Source of the DNA: Oreohelix idahoensis
Lineage: Eukaryota; Mollusca; Gastropoda; Stylommatophora; Oreohelicidae
NCBI GenBank assembly: GCA_024509875.1
Contig: JAMPIV010015271.1
Span: 283,501 to 347,500 of the forward strand
DNA length: 64,000 bases
Reading direction: 5' to 3'
Position numbers and translations under genes: made by a program. The notes beneath the pieces were generated by a model that was given only the letters and a program-made list of their open reading frames with translations, was not told the origin of the DNA and searched no databases. Position 1 is the first letter of the stretch; every line of letters begins with the position of its first letter. Of this stretch, positions 24,501 to 36,500 are shown piece by piece.

Positions 24501-27500
24501 AAAAAAGTATATGCATGTGCTTCATGACTATAAGAAGGCTTTTAATAGAGTCCATCATGAGAAAATAAAAGTGGAAAAGATTTACAAGAACTAGTGAGGT
24601 GAACTTCACAAGTCATGAATATGGACTGGATATTAATACTGAGAAAACAAAATCGATGATAATTAGCAAATCAGATGATAAGCCCACGATAAAGGTAAGG
24701 ATAAATGGGAAAATCCTGGAACAAGTCAAGAGCTTCTCATATCTTGGTCATATAATACCAAAAAACTTCAACAAACATGGAAAAGTCTAATACAGAATAT
24801 AAATCAACTCAGCCGCCCAAGATAGAAAACTTCTGGATAGGAGGCGCATGAAGCAACCCAGAGAAAGCCGAAAGGAGTCTGGGTTGCCAACTAAACTTTT
24901 TTTCCGTCTAGGAAAATGTTCAGGATTGGCACCTGGAATGTTTACACTCTGTGTGAACAAGGAAATACTACACAGGTAGCAGCAGAAATGAAAATTATAG
25001 GATTGATATCCTGGGTCTCTGCGAGACATGGTGGAAGGGCATAGAGAGGAGGAGATTGATCACAGGAGAAATAGTATTGTCCTCAGGACATGAGGAGGCA
25101 AGAGCCCACCACCATGAAGGGGTGGCTCTAATGCTGTCTAGTGAAGCACAGAAGGCACATAGAATGGGAAGCAATGGGACCCCGAATTATAACAGCAAGG
25201 TTTAAATCAGCCAAAAAGAAAGCAAATATAAACATCATCCAGTGTTATGCACCAACAAATGATAAAGAAGAATCTGAGAAAGAAGACTTTTATACCAGAC
25301 TACAAAATGTATTGGACAAAAAGAAAAGAAAAGACATCAAAATTTTATGAGGGTCTAAAGGCGAAAATAGGAACAGACAACACTGGCTTTGAAGAAATCA
25401 TGGGAAAGCATGGATTAGGTATGATGAACGAGAATACAGAACTATAAGCTAACTTCTGTGCTTCAAATCAACTAGCTATATAGGAGGAAGCACATTTCCA
25501 CATAAAAGAATACATAAAGCAACGTGCATATCACCGGACCACAGAACTGAGAATCAGATTGATCACATATGCATAAGTAAGAAGTTTAGGTCATCACTGC
25601 ATGATGTAAAAGTATGTAGAGGAGCAGATGTGGTATCAGACCACCATCTTCTGTTGGCTAAAACAAAAATAAAACTCAAGAAATTTACAACATTATATAG
25701 ACAACAGTATAATGTGGGATATCTAAGAAATCAGGAAATAAGAGAACAATTTTCAATCACAGTATCCAACAAATACCAAGTACCAGCTGGAAGATGAAAC
25801 AGATACGGAAGACCACTGGCAACAAGTAAAAAATATATGGAACGAGACATGTGAAGAAGTACTGAGAAAAAGAGAACGTCAGCACAAAGCATGGATAACA
25901 ACAAAAATCATTAGCAAGATTGAAGACAGGAAAATCAAGAAAGCAGATTTAAACAGAAGCAAAACCAGAAGTTCCAAAGCCAAGGCTCATGAAATGTACA
26001 TAGAAGCAAACAAAGAAGTAAGAAGAAACATCAAGAGACAAGAGGAAGTATATTGAAGAGATGGCACGGGAAGCAGAGGAAGCTGCAGCCAAAGGAAATA
26101 TGAGGGATCTGTACAACAATACCAAGAAGCTAACAGGGAAATATAAGAAAGCAAATGGCCTCATAAAAGATAATGAAAAATTGCTTAGTAATATACAAGA
26201 AAAAATGAAGAGATGGACAGAACATTTTGAGGAACTTCTCAATAGACCAGCTCCAACTAATCCCCCAGACATCCAGCCAACAGAAGAGGAGCTACAAATC
26301 AGCTGTGAACAACCAAGTAGAGAAGAAATAAAGAAAGCCATAAAGCTTCTGAAAGATGGAAAAGCAGCTGGTCCAGATTGTGTTCCAGCAGAGGCCATCA
26401 AAACAGATATCGATACCTCTACAGAGATATTATACAAACTTCTTGGCAAAATCTGGGAGAGAGAGGAAATACCAGCAAAATGGAAGGAAGGTTGCCCAAT
26501 GGGCTGATCACCCGTTGGCTTGTCACACCGATTACGGAAACAACGGCAGATGGATCTATTTGTTGTTGCCCTAAAGACGCCGCTGGGCATGATGGGAAAC
26601 TACAACAGAGAAAATCAATCTGCTGTTGCCCTTAAGACGCCACAAGGCGTGATGGCCTCTGACTGCTTGGACGGTCTTTGGCTAAGGACGGAAGAAGAAG
26701 AAGAAGGAAGGAAGGTTATCTGGTCAAGTTGCCTAAGAAGGGAAATTTACCATGCACAAATTATAGAGGAATAATGTTACTATCAGTGCCAGGAAAAGTA
26801 TTAAACAGAATCATCCTTGAGAGATTAAAAGAGTCCATAGACAAAGCAACTGAGAGAAAAACAAGCGGTTTTCAACAAAAAAGATCCAGTACAGACCAGA
26901 TAGCCACACTGAGAATAATAGTTGAACAAAGTCTGGAATGGAATTCACCACTATACATCGGATTCGTAGACTATGAAAAGGCATTTTACAGTGTAGACAG
27001 AGAATCACTTTGGAAATTGATGAGGCATTATGGAGTTTCTATGAAGATCATTAACTTAATAAAGAAGACCTATGAAGACATGACATGCAGAGTTCTTCAT
27101 GAAGGACAGCTTACAGAACTGTTTAGGATTAGAATGAGAGTGAGACATGGATGCCTTTTGTCTCCATCTCTTTTCTTACTAGCAATAGATTGGGTTATAA
27201 AAACATCGACATCACACAATAGAAATGGAATCCAGTGGAATCTGACTAAACAGCTTGATCTGAATTTTGCAGATGACTTGGCTCTTCTGTCACATAACCA
27301 TAATCAGATGCAAGAGAAAATGAAAATCAGTTGAAGGTCAATAAATAAGCTTAGATATGCAGATGATACCGTTTTGTTAGCTGAAAGTGGAAAAGATTTA
27401 CAAGAACTAGTGAGGCAAGTGAACTTCACAAGTCATGAATATGGACTGGATATTAATACTGAGAAAACAAAATCGATGATAATTAGCAAATCAGATGATA

Positions 27501-30500
27501 AGAACACGATAAAGGTAAGGATAAATGGGAAAATCCTGGAACAAGTCAAGAGCTTCTCATATCTTGGTCATATAATACCAAAAAACTTCAACAAACATGG
27601 AAAAGTCTAATACAGAATATAAATCAACTCAGCCGCCCAAGATAGAAAACTTCTGGATAGGAGGCGCATGAAGCAACCCAGAGAAAGCCGAAAGGAGTCT
27701 GGGTTGCCAACTAAACTTTTTTTCCGTCTAGGAAAATGTTCAGGATTGGCACCTGGAATGTTTACACTCTGTGTGAACAAGGAAATACTACACAGGTAGC
27801 AGCAGAAATGAAAATTATAGGATTGATATCCTGGGTCTCTGCGAGACATGGTGGAAGGGCATAGAGAGGAGGAGATTGATCACAGGAGAAATAGTATTGT
27901 CCTCAGGACATGAGGAGGAGGGAGCCCACCACCATGAAGGGGTGGCTCTAATGCTGTCTAGTGAAGCACAGAAGGCACATAGAATGGGAAGCAATGGGAC
28001 CCCGAATTATAACAGCAAGGTTTAAATCAGCCAAAAAGAAAGCAAATATAAACATCATCCATGTGGTATCAGACCACCATCTTCTGTTGGGCTAAAACAA
28101 AAATAAAACTCAAGAAATTTACAACAGTATATAGCTATAGACAACAGTACAATGTGGAATATCTAAGAAATCAGGAAAAAAGAGAAACGTTTTTCTGTCA
28201 TTGTATCCAACAAATACAAAGTACTCCAACAGCTGGTAGATGAAGCAGATACGGAAGACCAATGACAACAAGTAAAATATATATGGAACGAGACATGTGA
28301 AGAAGTACTGAGAAAAAGAGAACATCGGCACTAAGCATGGATAACAACAGAAACCATTAGTAAGATAGAAGACAGGAAAAACAAGAAAGCAGATTTAAAC
28401 AGAAGCAAAACCAGAAGCTCCAAAGCCAAGGCTCATGAAGTGTACATAGAACCAAACAAAGAAGTAAGAAGAAACATCAAAAGATACAAGAGAAGTATAT
28501 TGAAGAGTTGGCAAGGGAAGCAGAGGAAGATGCAACCAAAAGAAATATGACAAAAACAGAAGCTAACAGGGAAATATAAGAAAGCAAATGGCCTCATAAA
28601 AGATAATGAAAAATTGCTTAGTAATATACAAGAAAAAATGAAGAGATGGACAGAACATTTTGAGGAACTTCTCAATAGACCAGCTCCAACTAATCCCAGC
28701 CAACAGAAGAGGAGCTACAAATCAGCTGTGAACAACCAAGTAGAGAAGAAATAAAGAAAGCCATAAAGCTTCTGAAAGATGGAAAAGCAGCTGGTCCAGA
28801 TTGTGTTCCAGCAGAGGCCATCAAAACAGATATCGATACCTCTACAGAGATATTATACAAACTTCTTGGCAAAATCTGGGAGAGAGAGGAAATACCAGCA
28901 AAATGGAAGGAAGGTTATCTGGTCAAGTTGCCTAAGAAGGGAAATTTACCATGCACAAATTATAGAGGAATAATGTTACTATCAGTGCCAGGAAAAGTAT
29001 TAAACAGAATCATCCTTGAGAGATTAAAAGAGTCCATAGACAAAGCAACTGAGAGAAAAACAAGCGGTTTTCAACAAAAAAGATCCAGTACAGACCAGAT
29101 AGCCACACTGAGAATAATAGTTGAACAAAGTCTGGAATGGAATTCACCACTATACATCGGATTCGTAGACTATGAAAAGGCATTTTACAGTGTAGACAGA
29201 GAATCACTTTGGAAATTGATGAGGCATTATGGAGTTTCTATGAAGATCATTAACTTAATAAAGAAGACCTATGAAGACATGACATGCAGAGTTCTTCATG
29301 AAGGACAGCTTACAGAACTGTTTAGGATTAGAATGAGAGTGAGACATGGATGCCTTTTGTCTCCATCTCTTTTCTTACTAGCAATAGATTGGGTTATAAA
29401 AACATCGACATCACACAATAGAAATGGAATCCAGTGGAATCTGACTAAACAGCTTGATCTGAATTTTGCAGATGACTTGGCTCTTCTGTCACATAACCAT
29501 AATCAGATGCAAGAGAAAATGAAAATTCTCAATGAGAGGTCACAAGTGGGCCTGAAAATACACAGGGAAAAGTCACAGATTATGAGAATAAATGCAGGAA
29601 ATGATAACAAGGTTGAACTTGAAGAAACACCACTAAAAGATGTAGAATTGTACACAAATCTTGGTAGTAAAATAGACAAAGTTGGAGAGACAGACAATGA
29701 TATCAAAATAAGATATATTGAGAACAAGAGAAATCAAGTCCAACACGAAAATAAGAATCTTCAACTGAAATGTCAAGTCAGTCCTATTGTATGGCTCTGA
29801 GACATGGAGAGAAACAAAAACAACAACCAAAAAGCTACAGACTTTTATAAACGGGTGCTTGCGAAGAATAGAAGGACTGAAATGGTATGACAAAGTTACA
29901 AATGTGGAATTGGTGACAAGAACCAGACAAGTGCCAGTGGAACAAGAGCTGAGAAGAAGATGCTGGCGATGGATGGGACAAACATTGAGGAAACCTGTTG
30001 ATAGCATTACAAGGCAGTCCTTGTTCTGGAATCCACAGGGAAAGAGAGGCAGAGGTAGACCAAAAAACACATGGAGAAGAGAACTGGATACTGAGGTGAA
30101 AATGATGAGGAAAACATGGAAAGAACTTGAGCCGATGGCACAGGACAGGTGGACTTGGCATGTATTAGCTGAAGGCCTATGCTCCTTGGGGAGCTAAAGG
30201 GTACTAACTGAAATCAAGAACAATGGTACCGTGAGAAAAGTGAATTCAAAACTGAGAGCATTTTATATTTATGAGATGTTATTCTTATCACTATCATTAT
30301 TTCCATTTTTACTCCATATGGTGTGATGAGTCATAACTGCATGCGGGTCACCTTACAGCAAGGTTTCTTAAACTTGTTTGTGCTATGGACCCTTCTGATT
30401 GTCTGATGGAGGCAATGGACCCCTTTGATAGTCTAATGAAGGCCATGGACCCCTCTGATTGTCCGATAAAGGCTAAAGACCCCTCTGATTGTACGATGAA

Positions 30501-33500
30501 GGCTATGGATCCCTTTGATTGTTCGATGTAGGCTAGGGACCCCTTTGATTGTCTGATGAAGGCTAGGGACCCCTTTGATTGTCTGATGAAGGCCATGGAC
30601 CCCTCTGAATATCCGATAAAGGCTATGGACCCCTTTGATAGTCTAAGGAAGGCTACGGACTCCTTGGAAAAAAAATGTGCATGAAAGCATAATTAACAAT
30701 ATTACATTAAAAATTGTAGGTTATGTACACAGACCCTAGTTCCATTCATGGACCCCAAAGGGGTCTATGGACTACAGGTTAAGAAACCCTGCCTTTTGAG
30801 AAGCTTGCACCAAGCATTCATGTGCTCTTGTGGTGGTGGTATCTGTAGCAATTTATTTTACACGATGTGGTTTTGGAAATGAGTTGGGAGACCAGTACTA
30901 TAATCTTGCGATAAAATTCCTTGCAATCTGACATTACCTTAAGAGTAGCCAACAACCTAGTTGGCTTGAGATCCTGATCTGACATGGCTGACGACACATC
31001 TATAACAATAAATAGATGACGCATCTGCAATATAAGAAGGTTTAATTGTATATTACTACAGTTAGCTGATCTGGCAAACAAACAAGCTTACACATCAAAG
31101 TGAATAAAACATAGGAAAGAAGAATAAATAATTGACAACATATAATGGCACAGTTAAATGGTCAAGTGACTATAGATGAACATAAATTTATTTTCTTGGG
31201 AAGTAACACTGAAGAAATGGAGGAGCAAGCCAGGACATCAATACCTGGATTAACAAAGATCTTAGAATGACATTTCTTATACTAACAAGACCGTAACACT
31301 CTTCGAATCGGAAATAAAAAAAATCGTTCCAATGACATTTGAAGTAAAAAAAGCACATTTATTTTTTTAATTTTGACTTCAAATCAATGTTTTTATATTA
31401 AGAATACATGTTAACAATTTTATCTGTGCTAAAAAATATGCAGCTTTAATTTATTTTGACTTTGAAATAACATGCGGAAACACGTAAACACCGCATTTGT
31501 CCGTCCACCATTTTGGATATTTTGCATCGTAAACAAAATGCAGTTTGATAGTGACCACAATGCATCTAGTGATGTAGATTCCTGTTCTGATGATTATTCA
31601 GAGGACTTGGAAACATCTGATGAGCCGGATAGTGAAAATACAGCTCAGAACAACTCAAATCACCAGCCGTACATGCAAAGGTAATGTTACTTCATTACCG
31701 AAATGATAACAGCTGATTTTGAAAAGCAGTAAAACAGTCGTTTTAGTGGGCTATTGTAATCAGTATAGCTGCTTTCTGTTTGTTTTTTGAAAATATTTCA
31801 CCATTCAAACAGTTAACAAAGAACTCATGGCACCAGGAAATAAATATAAAGGGGGTCGGACGCAACCTGTGAATCAGCTGATTTTTCAGACCTCATTTGC
31901 CCTGTGTCTCTGCTTTTAAAAATTATTATTTACATCAAGACCTAATCTTCACACTCAGGCAGCTGAGTGAAAAGGCCCTTGAGTATAAGAGTGAGATCCA
32001 TCTTTGTTTCATAGATCTGGAAAAGGTGTTTGACAGGGTCCCCTGGAGCAAACTATGGGACTGTTTGGCAAGGAAGAACATTCCAGCACCTCTGATTCAT
32101 GCTATACAGAGCTTCTACAAGTCTTGCAGAAATTATGTGAGGACAGCAAACTATAAGTCAGAAGAGTTCAGGACCACCACTGGTGTAAGGTGATATCCTG
32201 TCACCTTATCTTTTCATACTCCTCATGGACGATGCCATGAAGGCATGTAAGGAGAGAACAAGAAAGTATTCAGTGGGGTACTGGAAGATGAGACAGGTCT
32301 GTATTTCAGAGTTAGCATTTGTTGATAATGTTGTCCTGATTGCTAAATCAGAGGCACATCTCCAATCCAACCTGCAAGTCTGGAAGGAAGAGCTGGAGAA
32401 GAGAGGGATGGTCATAAGCAACTCTAAAACAAAATCCATGGTGATATCACAAGAAAGAGTACATCAGATTAAGCTGGGAGAACAGGTCTTGCTCCCAGGT
32501 CGACCACTTTAAATACCTCGGAGCCATTATAGACCGAAAGGGACGAAGATGGCTGTATACCGCTCCACCTATGTCCCAGTCTTGACATATGGATGCGAGT
32601 CATGGGCAATGACCACAACCCACAAAAGCCAGATCCAAACCTCAGAAATGAGGTATCTGAGGAAGGTGGTTGAAGTAACAAGAAGAGACATGGTCCACAA
32701 CCAGACGATACGTCACAGCCTAAAATGCCACCCCCTGCAGACCCAAGTAGAACAGTCCCAACTAAGATGGTTTGGCCATGTTTGCAGAATGGGAGAAGAT
32801 CGGCTACCACTACAAGCATGGGAAACAAAGAGCCAAGGATCCAGACCCCCAGGACGACATAGTCTCTGCTGGGAGGACAACATTAGACAATCTTTGAAGG
32901 ACCGAGGACTAGAATGGAACCAGGCCAGGAGGAAGACAGCCGATAGGATAGTCTGGCGCTCTCTCTTCCAAACCTCTACACCTCACAGTAGAAGGGGAAC
33001 GACTAAGTAAGTAAGTATTATTTACATCATATGACTTTATGATTGACAGTATTCCTTTGTACGAAAAATGTAATGTGTGTCAATTTTCCTGTGTACACTA
33101 AACTGTAACTTTGAATTCTATTGTTGATCTGCAAAAATTAATTTTAAATTGTTCTTCTTGCAGATGTTTTGGTTATGATGGACTTGATGAAGGCCCACCT
33201 TCCAAGCCTCCACCCTTTTTGCCTGAGAGGTTTCCAGGTCTGCAACTGTCAGAGGTGAGGACCAGAGAAAATACGAAGCAGTTTTTGAGGCCCACTGACT
33301 TCTTCAAACAGTATTTCCCTGCTGACATTGTTGGTTACCTGTGTCAGTTTACAAATGAATATGCACAGCAGCATGGACCTTACAAGCCTACTGTCTTTAC
33401 TGGATGGTATGATGTTTCTCCAGAGGAGTTTTATTGCGTTTGTGCTTTGCTAATGTATGCTCATCTTGTACCAGCCCCAAGTATTGACTGCCTTTAGTCA

Positions 33501-36500
33501 AGAAAAAGTATTTACAATGGACTGTGGGCCAGGGCATTTATGTTTAGAAACAGATTCAAAGCAATAATGAGTTTTTTAAAAGTTTCAGACCCAAAGACTG
33601 AAGACCCTCAAGATAAGCTATGTAAAGTGAGAATGTTGTTAACATATATTTGACTGAAGTGCAAAAAGCTATACCAACCTGATCAAAATGTTTTTGTTGA
33701 TGAAAGAATGGTTAGAAATAAAGGACATTATTCTTTTCAACAGTATATTAGAGACAAGCCAACAAAATGGGGGATGAAGTTATGGGTTCTTGCTGACAAC
33801 AAAAACAGTGGATATACTTGTGACTTTGATATTTATTTAGGTAGGAACACTGCAAATGGACCATTTGGTTTAGCTTATACTGTAGTTATGTTTTCATGCA
33901 GGAAGGAATTGTCTGTCAGAATACCACAAGCCTTAGTAGGAAATATATAAAGATGTGTTGAGTCTTTATTATGTCACCCTCATAACTGATTTTACTTATG
34001 TGTTAGTGATCATACAGTGTTACACTAGAAATTTGTCTACTGAAGTCATATTTCATTAATTTAGCTGATGTTGCTGCTACTTATAATAACTGTCAGGCAT
34101 TCAGTGGAAGATCTTTTTTTATATTTTAAAAACAAAAAGCCTAGTTATGTAACATTTCAAAAATTTGCATAATTTTATTATTTAATGTTGAATTGTTTTG
34201 GAAATGTAACATATGATGCAGACATGGTCAGACTACAATAAAATATGACTGTTGTTAATTGTTCTGATAATACTTTTTTTGTCTTTGTGAAATATCATGT
34301 TTATAATTTTTGTGTATTTTTCCTGTTGACTTTCCTTCAATTTGTTAAAACTCACATCAACATAAGTTTAAAAAATATTAATTTTACATTTAAATATGGT
34401 AGTCTGTTCAATTAGAAACAATTTGATGTATAACACTCTTGGGTAGACTTCAAATTAAAATGTATCAAGGAACATTAGAAGTCAGATACGTCAGAGTATG
34501 AGAAAATGATACAAAATATCAGGTCTGAAGAGAGTTAATGCTGGATTTTGTTAGTTTGCTAGCAAAGGTATTTTTTTTTTTTTTCGTTCGCCCCGCTAAT
34601 ACTCGAGGCGAAATCTCAGGTTATTATTTATGTCTAACCTGACATTGATTTTACGTGAGTATCCCTTTATTTATTGTACAGAGACAAATGTCCCTCGCCA
34701 TTCAGGCAAATACTCGCCGATTTCGGAGGTACCCATTGCAGCTGGGTCGGCTCAGGAGCCGCCAGTCCCTGGTCGATGACACTCCTTCAAATGTACTCGC
34801 CAGGTCTCGAGTTAATCCAGTCCAAATCCCGGTCGACGAAAAATCCTCAAATGCCGTCGCCCGGGTTTGATCCTGTATCACCCGGTCGCCAGAGCGGTGT
34901 TGTAACCACTACGCTAGCGCGGCTCCCAGGTATTTATTAATTCTCAGAGTTAATAAAGAAAAAAAAAAATGGAGGAAAAAAAAAGCAAATTAAAAACATA
35001 ATTTGTTAATTAATCTCAACTCTTAACATCTCAAAATATTCTTTAAATAACAAAATCTTAATATCTCAAAATACCATTACAATAACTAGATCTTAATATT
35101 TAAAAAAAGCATTATGACAATTAAATCTTAAAATCTAAAAATATCTTAAATAATAAGATCTTAATATTTCAATATACCAACACACATCTCAGCCTGTAGG
35201 GATGCATCACATATTAACATTATAACTGCTGTGGTCACTTGATCAGACACGAGGATGTTATGGGAGTGGAGAAAGAACTCAAGAGTTTAACAAAATTAAA
35301 GTTGGGTGGGACAGAACTGTACTCTGAGCATATGTAAAAGAAAATGGCTCTAATGGAGAACTAAATTAAGTCCTATGAATAGGTACACAAAGAAAGAAAA
35401 CCATTGCAAAGATTTAACAAAAAAGTTCATCGTCACTTGGCATATTTCAAAAAAAAAGGAGAAAGCTGGAAATTACTGCTAACAGAAATACATGGTAAAT
35501 GGAAACAGCTTTAGGATAGCTAATAGAGACATTACTGGAAAGTCTCGCAACAAACCTAGAAGAAGCTAACAAAAACAATAAATAAACTATGAAGAAGACT
35601 GGAAGCTTTAAGGGGACAGAAAAAAGTATACAATGCCTATTTTAATTGGAATCACACTTGACAGAGCGCTGTCACAATCCTCCAAGTAAACAATAATTAC
35701 AAAATAACTTTCCTCTTACCATTCCAAGCCTAACATTGGTGACCCTTTCCAAAAGCTGTTTACGCTTAGCACGGTGAAGAAGATCACCCACCGTGGCTTG
35801 CAAGGAACCAGATTCATCTTCATGCAGCTCTTCCCTGGAAATGATGAATTAGACACTAAACATGCTGTTGTGCAAAAATATTAATAATAATAGCCCCTTC
35901 AGTCATAACTGACAATGGGAATGCATCCCCTGAGGTGACAACCCTCAGTTGCTTTTTTTTCCTGGGATTCCTTTCAACATTTTCTCCTCTCTTCTGCTTG
36001 CCGTGAGAGCTTCTTTTCACCCAATATGGGGTGCAGTCGGCAGTTTCATCCTCCCAGGTTGCTCGGTTTTGCACACATCTTTGAACCTCAGCTGCAGTCA
36101 CCAAATGGTTCTTTTGCCCTCTTCCAGTTGTCCATAGAAGATATCTTACGAGATGCAACCATCTTCCATGTGGCAGACATGGCCAAGCCAGCATAATCTG
36201 CATTGTCTAATCAGTGTATACATGCTCTGAAGGCCAGCCTGTGACAAAACCTTGATATTTGTCACTTTCTCCTTCCATGAGATACCAAGGATGTGGTGTA
36301 GACACCATAGATGTAAGGTTTTGAGCCTTCTTTCTTGCTTAGCATAGGTTGTCCATGTCTCACTGCCATATAGAAATGTGCTGGTAATGCAGGCATTGTA
36401 TTTGCTGCTTTGGTCTTTGTTGTAAGTTTGGAGTTTCCCCAAAAACGTGTTGTGAAACAGGCAAAGGTGGCTGCAGTTTTGCCAATGAAACCGACATATT

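Larger units (their letters stand above)
24800..27333 (+). mobile_element. LINE-C copy 1
   Basis: RTE-like LINE. A 5' untranslated stretch with GGAGGCGCATGAAGCAACCC precedes the endonuclease start [16 protein letters not shown] (24916). Endonuclease remains ([23 protein letters not shown]), the linker, and the RT follow: [65 protein letters not shown] and [10 protein letters not shown]. Several frameshifts. SINE-3 is inserted at 26494-26705. It stops abruptly at 27333 and abuts another LINE-D segment. It is near-identical in parts to copy 2. Confidence 0.85.
27612..30240 (+). mobile_element. LINE-C copy 2
   Basis: Begins with the same 5' region and endonuclease start as copy 1 (near-identical to 28052). 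It then lacks about 390 bases present in copy 1 (25237-25627), and continues through the RT to a complete C-terminus and 3' end near 30200. The middle (28060-28560) is more diverged from copy 1 than the flanks. The empty SINE-3 site lies near 28911. Confidence 0.87.
31297..34534 (+). mobile_element. piggyBac-like transposon with an apparent intron
   Basis: The ends are related inverted repeats: CACTCTTCGAATCGG at the left after GTAA, and CTCTCTTCAGACCTG (complement) at the right before TTAA at 34535-34538. piggyBac elements target TTAA. The length includes a 1.08 kb LINE-A copy. The transposase is in two pieces, 31538-31680 and 33164-33950, with splice-like signals between them and later stops. 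Confidence 0.78.

Noticed and set aside
25949..26590. A 213-codon minus-strand ORF
   Set aside because: Antisense shadow of the LINE-C linker and RT.
30348..30596. An 82-codon repetitive minus-strand ORF and a CRISPR-like look of the 30-bp array
   Set aside because: Units are contiguous without unique spacers, and the ORF exists because 30 is divisible by three. It is a minisatellite in a eukaryotic intron.
34863..34927. tRNA gene on the minus strand
   Set aside because: Head of SINE-4. Box B is degenerate and a long body follows.
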